Assembly (NCBI GenBank): GCA_963717085.1
Contig: CAVQVM010000023.1
Coordinates: 248,001 to 312,000, forward strand
Reading direction: 5' to 3'
Source of the DNA: DASQUK01 sp963717085
GTDB taxonomy: Bacteria; Actinomycetota; Acidimicrobiia; Acidimicrobiales; VFJN01
Length of the DNA: 64,000 nt
Part shown: positions 48,199 to 55,831 of the stretch, piece after piece
How positions within the stretch are numbered: the first letter of the stretch is position 1
Layout of the letters: each line of letters opens with the position of its first letter
Position numbers and translations under genes: made by a program
Notes under the pieces: generated by a model
The model's database searches: none
What the model was told of the DNA's origin: nothing
The model's input: only the letters and a program-made list of their open reading frames with translations

Positions 48199-50016
48199 TC
48201 AGACGGCGAACACGCCGTCGATCACGAGCAACACGGCCGCGACCACGGCGGCCGCAGCCGTCGCGCGCGTCGCCCAGCGGAGGCCACGGCCACCGACGCC
48301 GTACACCTCCACCCGGGTGGCGACGACCGCCACCACGCCCACCGCGATCGCCAGCGCGAGCGCCACCACGCCCGCGCCGCGGTCGGCGTGCGCACTCAGG
48401 GCCAGGAATACGAGGGCCGGGCCGGCGACCAGCGGCACGGCCACCGGCACCAGCGCCGCGCGCCGTCCCGGCAACGCTGGCTCCGGCGACGGCGCCGGGC
48501 GCACGAACGCGACTGCGCCGGCGACGGCGCCCACCGCGCCCGCGGCGATCCGGAACGCCGGTGCGCTGACGTCGAGGGCGTCGAGGAGCGGTCCGCTCGC
48601 CAGCGAGACGAGGTAGACGGCGAGGCCCCCCGCCGCGGCGCCGATCCCCGCCACCACCGCGATGTCGCGCCGGGACCGATCGCGCCGGGGCACGCCGAGC
48701 GCCACCCGGCACGAGTTGGCGACTGCGACCAGGGCGACCAGCCAGAGCCACGCCGAGGGGGCTGGCCGCGACCGGACCACCGACCCCGTGCCTCCTGCGG
48801 CCGTGTCAGCGGCGCCTGCGGCGTCGACGATGGGGACCGTCCGCAGCAGGGCGGACAGTGCGTGCTGCTGGTCGTCCATGCGCGTTTCGCCGTCGCGGAA
48901 CCACGCGCCCCGCACTCGTCCGGGCGCCGCCGCGGCACCGGCCTCGGCGGCATCGGACTGCTCCCGGACCGCGAGGCCGGCGATGCACGTGGCCCGCTCG
49001 GCCAGCGGCGCGCGCAGGTCGGCAAGGCGGGAGTCGGCCTCCGCCACCCGCCAGAGGCCGGTGAGGCCCTCCCCCACCACCCCGTAGCCGCCGCCACGGG
49101 GGACGTGCGGGCCCCTGACGACGACGCCCCACGGCCCGAACCGCTGGCTCACCCATCGCACCTGCGAGCCGAACAGGCCCGCCTGGCGCCGCGCGTACGC
49201 CAGCTCCGCCTCGGTGAGTGGCCGATCGTCGCCCCGCTCCTGGAAGGCGACGGTCTCCGCCAGCCCGTAGGCGGCCCAGTGGTCGGGGATCGGTGGCCAG
49301 AGGTCCTCGTCGACGTCGCGCCTGGTGGCGAGGTACGCACCGATGCGGGTGGCGGCGTCGCCCCAGGGCCCACCGGGGAACAGGCGGTGCAGGCGGGCCA
49401 GCGCCCAATACGCCTCCCCGGTGTAGTACTTCGAGTACACGCCGGGCACGGGACGCCCGGCGCCGGCGTCGTAAAACGCGAGCACCGCACCCGAGGGCTC
49501 GGTCTGGGCCAGCAGGAACCGTCCGAGCTGGCCCAGAAGCTCGTCTTGGCGATCGTCGCCCGTGTCGGCGCGCCGCTCGGCCAGCCCGGCGACCAGAAGC
49601 GCCGTGGCCCCCGAGGAGACCTCGCCGCGATAGCGCGGGGCGGCCCAGTCGTCGCGCTGGAGCAGGCGTCCGAGCGCCCAGGCGGTGCCGCGGTCGGCGG
49701 CCTCCAGCGCGCCGGGGATCCCGGCGGACGCCGCCTGGTAGAGGCCCATGCCGGCCCCCATGTGGCGGACGACGTTGTAATCGGCGGCGGCCGTATCGGT
49801 GTCCGTGTCGTAGAGGTAGAGCCAGGTGCCGTCGGGCTCCTGGTTGCGCGTGAACCAGTCGACGGCCTCGGTGGCCGAGGCACGCAGGTCGGACGCGTCC
49901 ACTGCCGGGCAGCGCTCGGGCGGCGACAGCACCCCGAAGACCGCGACGGCCACGGCGGCGAAGGCGAGCGCGACAAGCGCCATGCGCACCCGGAGCCGGT
50001 CCGACCTGCGAGCCAT
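48199..50016 (-). CDS. Toroid-like extracytoplasmic domain fused to MarC-like membrane domain
   Basis: A 605-residue protein. After one N-terminal helix (about residues 11-31), residues about 40-390 form an alpha/alpha-toroid-like domain with repeated Q-x-x-P-x-G motifs (WFTRNQEPDGTWLYLYD; FLLAQTEPSGAVLAFYD) as in terpene-cyclase or glycosidase toroids. Residues about 425-605 have six helices resembling MarC: LVALVAVANS, LDVSAPAFRIAAGAVGAV and VPVAVPLVAGPALVFLAL match MarC's NP-loop, LPAFRIAGG and IPLLAGPG elements. Such a fusion is not known to me. It is the last gene of an operon with an HTTM protein, 2 bp apart. Confidence 0.7.
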   Translation of the reverse strand: MARRSDRLRVRMALVALAFAAVAVAVFGVLSPPERCPAVDASDLRASATEAVDWFTRNQEPDGTWLYLYDTDTDTAAADYNVVRHMGAGMGLYQAASAGIPGALEAADRGTAWALGRLLQRDDWAAPRYRGEVSSGATALLVAGLAERRADTGDDRQDELLGQLGRFLLAQTEPSGAVLAFYDAGAGRPVPGVYSKYYTGEAYWALARLHRLFPGGPWGDAATRIGAYLATRRDVDEDLWPPIPDHWAAYGLAETVAFQERGDDRPLTEAELAYARRQAGLFGSQVRWVSQRFGPWGVVVRGPHVPRGGGYGVVGEGLTGLWRVAEADSRLADLRAPLAERATCIAGLAVREQSDAAEAGAAAAPGRVRGAWFRDGETRMDDQQHALSALLRTVPIVDAAGAADTAAGGTGSVVRSRPAPSAWLWLVALVAVANSCRVALGVPRRDRSRRDIAVVAGIGAAAGGLAVYLVSLASGPLLDALDVSAPAFRIAAGAVGAVAGAVAFVRPAPSPEPALPGRRAALVPVAVPLVAGPALVFLALSAHADRGAGVVALALAIAVGVVAVVATRVEVYGVGGRGLRWATRATAAAAVVAAVLLVIDGVFAV

Positions 50017-50018
50017 GG

Positions 50019-51227
50019 TCAGCGTCTGCCGCTGGCGGTGAGGCCCGAACGAGGGGTGGCTTCGCCGTCACCGGGTGGGCCGGACGGGCCGGAGGTCGGC
50101 GACCGACGCGGCGGGCGGGCGGCGGGCAGGACCAAGGTCGGCAGCGCGAACCACGCCGTCAACGGCAACCGGCTGAGCACCCGGGCGACCGCCGCCGGCC
50201 CCGTCGCCACCCCGCCGTCGCGGTCGGTGAGCGAGACCGGTCCGCCTGGGGGACCGTCCACGACGCGGAACCGGGCCAGCCAGTCAAGGGGGCCGATCAC
50301 CCCTGCCAGGCGCCGGTGCCTCGGGTTCGCCGGATCGATCGTGACGACCCGATCGCGCGTCGACGGCACCGCCCAGATGACGAGGGCGGCGATCGCCAGG
50401 TACGAGAAGACCTGTACCGAAGCCGAGACCTCGATGGCGACGTGGAAGCACACCGCCACCCACACGGCCGCGTAGCGGGTGGCCCGCCACCACAGGCCGA
50501 TCGCGATGAACAGCTCGGTGGCCACGATCAGCTTGGCGCCGACCGTGTGGAACGAGCGGTCGGCGAGCAGCGAGACCGCCCATCCGGGGAGGGGCGAGGC
50601 GTCCAGGCGATCACGCACCTGCACCACCCGGTGCCACGTGACGGTGCCGCCGAACCAGTCGGGGTCGACAAGCTTGCTCGCGCCCGACGCCCCGTAGACC
50701 ACCGCCGCCTCGAACCTCAGCAGCCAGAGCGGCCATGCGGGGGCGCGGGGATCGAGCGGCGGCTCGCCCCGCCGCTCCCGGAGCCACGCATCCACCGACA
50801 GCTCGCGCCCACAAGGCGCGACGGCCAGCGCCGCCAGGACGATGAGGAGATAGGCGCGGTTGCTGTGAACGTGCGTGGTCGACAGGAACAGGTTGTAGGC
50901 GACGACGGCGAAGGTGGCGCCCGTCGCCACCCGGGTGCAGAACCCCACCGACATCGCCACCGCCGCCACGACGCCGACGGCCAGCAAGGCGCCGTAGAGG
51001 GGACGGGGGAGCTCCGGGTACCACGACGCGTAGGGCTCGTAGAACGCATCGCGATAGATCCTGCCGGCCAGCGCATCGGCGACGAACGGGCGCAGGTGCA
51101 GCAGCGTCACCGGCCCGACGAGGATCCTCAGCAAGGCCAGTGACCGCATGCTGACGCGCCGCCCGAGTAGTTCGTCCACGGCGCCGACAAGGCCTCCGGG
51201 CCGGGCGGGTACGGCCGTCGCGGTCAT
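50019..51227 (-). CDS. HTTM (vitamin K-dependent carboxylase-like) membrane protein
   Basis: A 402-residue polytopic membrane protein with the HTTM pattern: SLALLRILVGPVTLLHLRPF (about residues 28-47), STTHVHSNRAYLLIVLAALA (about 115-134), LLRFEAAVVYGASGASKLVD (about 167-186) with the conserved Lys, and WFGGTVTWHRVVQVRDRL. In gamma-glutamyl carboxylase this fold uses a reduced quinone; most bacterial HTTM proteins have no assigned reaction. The ATG overlaps the upstream stop (ATGA, 51224-51227). The Pro/Ser-rich C-terminus (about 365-402) is probably disordered. Confidence 0.85.
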   Translation of the reverse strand: MTATAVPARPGGLVGAVDELLGRRVSMRSLALLRILVGPVTLLHLRPFVADALAGRIYRDAFYEPYASWYPELPRPLYGALLAVGVVAAVAMSVGFCTRVATGATFAVVAYNLFLSTTHVHSNRAYLLIVLAALAVAPCGRELSVDAWLRERRGEPPLDPRAPAWPLWLLRFEAAVVYGASGASKLVDPDWFGGTVTWHRVVQVRDRLDASPLPGWAVSLLADRSFHTVGAKLIVATELFIAIGLWWRATRYAAVWVAVCFHVAIEVSASVQVFSYLAIAALVIWAVPSTRDRVVTIDPANPRHRRLAGVIGPLDWLARFRVVDGPPGGPVSLTDRDGGVATGPAAVARVLSRLPLTAWFALPTLVLPAARPPRRSPTSGPSGPPGDGEATPRSGLTASGRR

Positions 51228-51670
51228 CTGGCGTCCGACCGGGCGTCGCTGCGCAGCACCGTCTCCTCGGGCCCGTCGGTGTTGTGCCAGGTCGTGACCC
51301 TCGCCTCGAGGTAGCGGGTCTCGTCGTCGCGCGGCGTGTTGTCCGCGACGTAGTCGAGGGCGGCGTCGAGGAACGCCAGTTGATTGTCGAGTCCGGCGTC
51401 CGCGTGGTGGCGGAGCTCCGGGTTGTTCAGGCCCCGCCCGGTCACCAGCTCGTCCCACCGGTATCCCGCCCAGGGTTGGGTGACGGGCACGCGGTCACCG
51501 TCGGCCGTCACCCTCACGATCTCGGCTCGCCAGGTGCTCGACTCGGGGAACATCTGGAACGCGAACTCCTGGTGCGCGGACCAGTAGCCGCGCACGACCA
51601 GTGCCAGCTGCACGATCACGACCAGCGCAACCACCAGCCGTCGACCGATCACCCGCGCCCGGGAGTCCAC
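51224..51670 (-). CDS. HTTM-partner protein, one TM helix plus outer domain
   Basis: A 148-residue protein with a membrane helix at about residues 11-27 (VVALVVIVQLALVV) and a soluble domain opening WSAHQEFAFQMFPESSTWRA (about 30-49). Genes of this kind with an FxMF-like motif often sit beside HTTM genes. Its stop overlaps the HTTM start, so the two are coupled and presumably interact. GTG 51670 is chosen because the helix follows; an upstream in-frame ATG at 51772 would add 34 residues with no clear signal. Confidence 0.65.
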   Translation of the reverse strand: MDSRARVIGRRLVVALVVIVQLALVVRGYWSAHQEFAFQMFPESSTWRAEIVRVTADGDRVPVTQPWAGYRWDELVTGRGLNNPELRHHADAGLDNQLAFLDAALDYVADNTPRDDETRYLEARVTTWHNTDGPEETVLRSDARSDAR

Positions 51671-51789
51671 CCCGAGACGATGGCACGGATGCGACCGCCG
51701 GGACGACAAGCCCGGGCGGAACACGTGGATCCACCACCCGGCTCCACGGATCGGGTATCCCTCGCCCACCATCTTCAGGGGAGGCAGAG

Positions 51790-51972
51790 ATGATCGTTGC
51801 GTTGCTCATGGGCTTGGTCCTGCTGCTCGTCGCCACGTTCCCGGCGACATGGCTGCTGATGCTGTTCCTCGGGAACGTCGGGGCCAACGTGTCGTACTGG
51901 GGCGCGCTGCCGCTCGGCATCGTGGTGTCGACGCTCATCGGGGCCGCAGGATCCCAGGCCGACTACCGCTAA
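51790..51972 (+). CDS. Small two-helix membrane protein, 60 aa
   Basis: A 60-residue hydrophobic protein: helix about residues 2-28 and helix about 36-53, joined by GNVGANVSYWG, with a short polar end (GSQADYR). AGGGGAGG at 51777-51784, 5 nt before the ATG, is a strong ribosome-binding site, and a perfect 15-bp hairpin ends the gene, so it is very likely real. It is divergent from the HTTM operon. No family recognised. Confidence 0.65.
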   Translation: MIVALLMGLVLLLVATFPATWLLMLFLGNVGANVSYWGALPLGIVVSTLIGAAGSQADYR

Positions 51973-52024
51973 CCCACCGACCTGCGCACCGCGCAGGAGC
52001 ATTCCCGGGCCTGTCCTAGGCTCC

Positions 52025-52059
52025 CGACAACCCGTGGCCGTGCCGGCCACGGGTTGTCG
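52025..52059 (+). terminator. Perfect 15-bp hairpin terminator
   Basis: CGACAACCCGTGGCC (52025-52039), loop GTGCC, GGCCACGGGTTGTCG (52045-52059). It lies 52 bp after the stop of the 60-residue gene and before the SDR gene. It is the most perfect hairpin seen in the window; there is no T-run. Confidence 0.75.
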
Positions 52060-52076
52060 AAGGCTCGAGCGAGGGG

Positions 52077-52910
52077 ATGCAACGGCGAATGGAGGATCTC
52101 AGCGGCCGAGTCGCCGTCGTGATCGGCGGGGGCAGTGGCATCGGGCGCGGCATTGCCCTCGGGCTCGCTGCGGAGGGCATGCGCGTGGTGGTCGCCGACA
52201 TCGACGCGGCGTCGGCCGACGAGGTGCGCGACCAGATCACCGCTGCGGGTGGGACGGCCACCGCAACCCGCGTCGACGGCACCGACCGGCAGTCGCTCGG
52301 CCGCCTGGCGGAGGGCACGGTAGCGGAACACGGCGCCGTGCATGTGCTGTCAACCAATGTGGGCGTCGTCGCCGACCGCCCGCTCACCACCGCCTCCGAG
52401 GCCGACTGGGCCTGGATCATCGAGTTCAACCTGATGTCGGCCGTCCGAGCCGTGGACGTCTTCCTGCCTCGTCTCCGGGCCGCGGGCTCGGCGCACATCG
52501 TGATCACCGCATCGCTGGCGGCGCTGTTGGCGCCCCCCAGCGTCAGCGGCGTCCATCTCGGGCTCTACACGGCCACCAAACACGCGCTGCTCGGCTACGC
52601 CGAGTCGCTCCGTGGCGAGCTCGCCGGGGAGGGCATCGGCGTCTCGCTGCTGTGCCCGGGCATGGTGCGCTCGAACCTCGCCGCCACCTCGGCCCGTCAC
52701 CGCCCGGCCCGCCACGGCGGGCCGTTGCCGCCGCCCCCAGCCCGGGAACCGCCGGTTCCGATGATGGCGCCGGAGGCCGTCGGTCCGGTGGTGGTCCGGG
52801 GCATCAAGTCCGACCGGCTCCACATCCTCACCCACCCGGCGGGCCTCGGCTTGGTCGAGGCCCGCCACGCCGCCGTCGTCGACGACTTCGCGTTCTTCGC
52901 CGACGCCTGA
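52077..52910 (+). CDS. SDR family oxidoreductase
   Basis: A 277-residue short-chain dehydrogenase: VVIGGGSGIGRGIALGLAAE (about residues 15-34) binds the cofactor; VADIDAA favours NAD(H); the NNAG motif is changed to STNVG (about 95-99); catalytic Ser lies in ITASLAALL and YTATK (about 163-167) is intact. Start could be ATG 52077 or 52089. It is followed 52 bp later by a quinone oxidoreductase and an LLM gene, which may form a catabolic operon. Confidence 0.88.
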   Translation: MQRRMEDLSGRVAVVIGGGSGIGRGIALGLAAEGMRVVVADIDAASADEVRDQITAAGGTATATRVDGTDRQSLGRLAEGTVAEHGAVHVLSTNVGVVADRPLTTASEADWAWIIEFNLMSAVRAVDVFLPRLRAAGSAHIVITASLAALLAPPSVSGVHLGLYTATKHALLGYAESLRGELAGEGIGVSLLCPGMVRSNLAATSARHRPARHGGPLPPPPAREPPVPMMAPEAVGPVVVRGIKSDRLHILTHPAGLGLVEARHAAVVDDFAFFADA

Positions 52911-52962
52911 ACCATGGAGGAGCGATGGGGCGCCTGAGGGTGTGGTGGTGACCGGGCAGACG

Positions 52963-53940
52963 ATGAGGGCGGCCGTGTGCCGCGAGCACGGGCCGCCCGA
53001 GGCGCTGGTCATCGAGTCCGTGGCCCGTCCCGAGCCCGGACCGGGAGAGGTGCTCGTGCGGGTGGGCGCGGCGGCGGTCAACTTCCCGGACGTGCTCATC
53101 GTGGCCGACGGGTACCAGGTCTCCATGCCGACTCCGTTCGTGCCCGGCAGCGAGGTCGCCGGCGAGGTCGTGGCCCTCGGCCCCGGTGTCGACAGCGCGG
53201 CGCCCGGTGACATGGTGTTCGGCGCCACCATGGTCGGCGCCTTCGCCGAGTACGTGACGATGCCGGCCAACGGCCTCATGCCGATCCCGCCGGGGGTTGG
53301 TCTCCCTGCCGCTGCGGGGTTCTGGGTCGCCTACGCGACGGCGTACCACGCGCTGCGATCGACCGCCGAGGTGGAACCCGGCGACTGGGTGGTGGTGCTC
53401 GGCGCCGCGGGCGGCGTCGGCCTCGCGGCCGTGGATCTGGCACAGGTGCTCGGCGGCCGGGTGATCGCCGCGGCGTCGACGCCGCGCAAGCTGGCGCTGT
53501 GCCGCGACCGCGGCGCCGAGCACACGGTGAACTACGTCGACGGCGACGTCCGGGACGCGGTCCGCGCGATCGTCCCGGACGGCGCGGACGTCGTGATCGA
53601 CCCGGTCGGCGGTCCCACGTCGGAGCGGGCACTCCGCTCGGTCCGATGGGGTGGACGCTTCGTCACGCTCGGCTTCGCGTCCGGCGACATCCCGCGGATC
53701 CCGCTCAATCTCGTGCTGCTCAAGGGGGTGATCGTCAAGGGCTTCGAGATCCGCACGTTCGCGCTGCACGCTCCCGAGCTCGCCGAACGCGACCGGGCGG
53801 AGCTGCTCGACCTGCTGGCGTCCGGCCGTGTCGCGCCCCACATCGACGCCGTGTACCCGCTGGACGACGTCGCGGGCGCGCTGCGCAGGGTGGCCGACCG
53901 CGAGTCCACCGGCAAGGTCCTCGTCGACCCGACGCGCTGA
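52963..53940 (+). CDS. NADPH:quinone oxidoreductase-like MDR protein
   Basis: A 325-residue zinc-free medium-chain reductase. MRAAVCREHGPPEALVIE is a typical quinone-oxidoreductase start; GDWVVVLGAAGGVGLAAVDL (about residues 138-157) is the Rossmann loop, and VVIDPVGG (about 208-215) the usual substrate-side motif. Zinc ligands are absent, as in QOR and enoyl-reductase-like members. ATG 52963 is preferred; three in-frame GTGs (52942-52948) lie just upstream. Acts on quinones or acyl-CoA-type enones; not resolvable. Confidence 0.9.
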   Translation: MRAAVCREHGPPEALVIESVARPEPGPGEVLVRVGAAAVNFPDVLIVADGYQVSMPTPFVPGSEVAGEVVALGPGVDSAAPGDMVFGATMVGAFAEYVTMPANGLMPIPPGVGLPAAAGFWVAYATAYHALRSTAEVEPGDWVVVLGAAGGVGLAAVDLAQVLGGRVIAAASTPRKLALCRDRGAEHTVNYVDGDVRDAVRAIVPDGADVVIDPVGGPTSERALRSVRWGGRFVTLGFASGDIPRIPLNLVLLKGVIVKGFEIRTFALHAPELAERDRAELLDLLASGRVAPHIDAVYPLDDVAGALRRVADRESTGKVLVDPTR

Positions 53941-53970
53941 CCACCGCCGATCCAACCCCCGGAGGCAGAC

Positions 53971-54829
53971 GTGGAGCTCGGGTTCTCGTCGATGAACACA
54001 CCGGAGGATCCGCGCTCCCGATGTCCTCGCCGGCTGGCTGGAGGAGCGAGGCTTCGAGTCGCTCTGGGTCGGCGAGCATCCCCACATCCCCACGGCCCGC
54101 CAGACCCCCTATCCGGCGGGCGGCGACCTCCCGCCGCAGTACCTCCGGATGATGGACCCCCTCGTCAGCCTGACGGCCGCCGCGTGCGCCACCCAGCGGT
54201 TGCTGATCGGCACCGGCGTGGCGCTGCCGCTGGAGCACGACCTGTTCGACTTCGCGAAGTCGGTGGCCACCCTCGACCGATTGTCGGGCGGCCGGCTCCA
54301 GCTCGGTGTCGGGGCAGGCTGGAACCAGGAGGAGCTCGCCAACCACCGCCCGGACATCCCCTGGTCGCAGCGCTACCTCGCCCTCGCCGAGTGCGTCGGC
54401 GCCCTCCGCGCCCTGTGGGGCGAGGACGAGTCCGAGTTCCACGGCCGGTTCTACGACTTCGATCCCGTCTGGTCGCATCCGAAGCCGCTGCAGCGACCGC
54501 ATCCGCCGATCCTCTGTGGAACCGGCCGCAAGCTCGGCACCACCCATGCCGTCGCGTGGGGCGACGCATGGATGCCGATAGACGTCGCGCTGGGCGACGT
54601 GGCACGTAAGGTCGGGCGGTTCCGCGAGATCGCGGCTGCGTCCGGGCGTGCCGACATGCCCATCACCATCGTGGCGTGGGCCGATCCGTCCCCAGATGCC
54701 CTGCGCCGCTACCGCGACCTCGGCGTGGGGCGCGTCGTCGTCGGCGCCGCACCGAGGACCGGCGACGATCCCGCCGCCCGGCTGCCGATCATCGACCGCT
54801 ACGCCGCGCTCATCGACGAGCTGCGTTGA
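53971..54829 (+). pseudogene. LLM class oxidoreductase with a frameshift
   Basis: GTG 53971, with GGAGG 5 nt upstream, opens MELGFSSMNTPEDPRS, a typical LLM start. At the C-run 54017-54019 the protein must shift to the next frame, where DVLAGWLEERGFESLWVGEH continues from 54020 and runs through LIGTGVALPLEHDLFDFAKS and GGRLQLGVGAGWNQEELANH to the stop at 54829. One extra C explains it. Without the shift the N-terminal 16 residues are lost to a missense tail. It is either a decayed gene or a sequence error; the rest of the frame is intact, which favours error or very recent mutation. Confidence 0.8.
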
Positions 54830-54837
54830 GCCGGCCG

Positions 54838-55437
54838 TCAGCTGCGCGGGCGGGGGTCCGCGTTCTGGATGGCCGTGATCACGTCGTCGCCCACCGGCAG
54901 CGGCGCGCAGCCGTGGTCGTGCTCGCAGACGAAGTCGAACTGGGGCTCTGCGGCGCTGTGACAACCCGCGCAGCTGGTGCCGTTGAAGCGGTTGACGACC
55001 TCACTGCCACCCCGGGACACGACCGTGGTGCCGGTGGCAGTGACGTCGAGGGTGAAGAACTCCCAGTCGTTGGAGTCGGGGTCGAAGCCCGGCGCGCGCT
55101 TGACCATCGCTTCCTGCGGGATGAGCTGGATCACGGTCCCCACCGGATAGGTGCCTCCCTCGGGATCGTTGGCGACCGCCAAGGTGCCGTCGAGTTCACC
55201 GGCCACGTTGTCGACGAAGAACCCGCGCACGCGCGTCATCTCGGCCAGCGGCTTGAAGTCGGCGGCGCCGACCACTACGTCCTCCACGGCGGTGGTGTCC
55301 GTCGTGCCCGTCGTGCCCGAGGCGGCGTCGCCGTCGTCGTCCCCCGACGAGCACCCCACCGCGACCGCGATCACGATCGGGATCGCTATGAGGGCGACGT
55401 GGGTGAGGACCCCGACTCGCCGCTGTGCGTCGTGCAT
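54838..55437 (-). CDS. Lipoprotein with cytochrome P460-like c-type heme domain
   Basis: A 199-residue lipoprotein: signal helix about residues 12-28 ending in the lipobox VAVGCSSG, acidic/Thr linker (about 29-55), and a domain with TVIQLIPQEAMVKRAPGFDP (about 102-121) and a c-type heme motif CAGCH (about 161-165), then CEHDHGC. The order fits cytochrome P460-like proteins, but the family call is by recollection. It would sit on the outer face of the membrane as an electron carrier or NO/hydroxylamine-linked enzyme. A crosslinking Lys cannot be verified here. Confidence 0.7.
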   Translation of the reverse strand: MHDAQRRVGVLTHVALIAIPIVIAVAVGCSSGDDDGDAASGTTGTTDTTAVEDVVVGAADFKPLAEMTRVRGFFVDNVAGELDGTLAVANDPEGGTYPVGTVIQLIPQEAMVKRAPGFDPDSNDWEFFTLDVTATGTTVVSRGGSEVVNRFNGTSCAGCHSAAEPQFDFVCEHDHGCAPLPVGDDVITAIQNADPRPRS

Positions 55438-55508
55438 GACCCGCACACTAGGGAAACCGGGCCCGAACGCGTCCGGGGGGCCGCATGGCCGCCGCCGCCC
55501 GCCCGGCG

Positions 55509-55514
55509 TAGGTT
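55509..55514 (+). promoter_or_regulatory. -10 box of the ABM gene
   Basis: TAGGTT ends 6 nt before the ATG at 55521. Confidence 0.5.
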
Positions 55515-55520
55515 CGTCGC

Positions 55521-55820
55521 ATGACAACCGTTGCACTCGTCGTCAAGCTGACCGCCAAGCCCGAGACGCAGGACGAGCTCGCCGAGTTCCTCACCGGCGC
55601 CGTCGAGCTGGCGAACGCCGAGGAGGGCACCCCGGTGTGGTTCGCCCTGCGCACCGACCCGGCGACGTTCTGGATCGTCGACGCCTTCCCGGGACAGGCC
55701 GAGCGCCAGGCGCATCTGGACGGCCCGATCGCCGAGGCCCTCATGGCCAACGCCGACCGCCTGCTCGCCTCTCCGCCGGAGATCAATGCCGCGGAGGTCC
55801 TGGCCTCGAAGACCCCCTGA
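55521..55820 (+). CDS. Antibiotic biosynthesis monooxygenase (ABM) domain protein
   Basis: A 99-residue ferredoxin-like ABM protein: VALVVKLTAKPETQDELAEF (about residues 4-23) and TPVWFALRTDPATFWIVDAF (about 37-56), then HLDGPIAEALMANADRLL (about 65-82). The family includes cofactor-free quinone-forming monooxygenases and heme-degrading enzymes; the heme-binding Asn/Trp of IsdG types is not evident. Leaderless-type -10 box 6 nt upstream. It converges with the NuoF gene, 11 bp away. Confidence 0.88.
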   Translation: MTTVALVVKLTAKPETQDELAEFLTGAVELANAEEGTPVWFALRTDPATFWIVDAFPGQAERQAHLDGPIAEALMANADRLLASPPEINAAEVLASKTP

Positions 55821-55831
55821 CGGCAACCTCG

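Noticed and set aside
54010..54025. Programmed frameshifting in the LLM gene
   Set aside because: A short CCC run without a slippery heptamer, stop codon or downstream structure; one-base sequence error or mutation explains it better.
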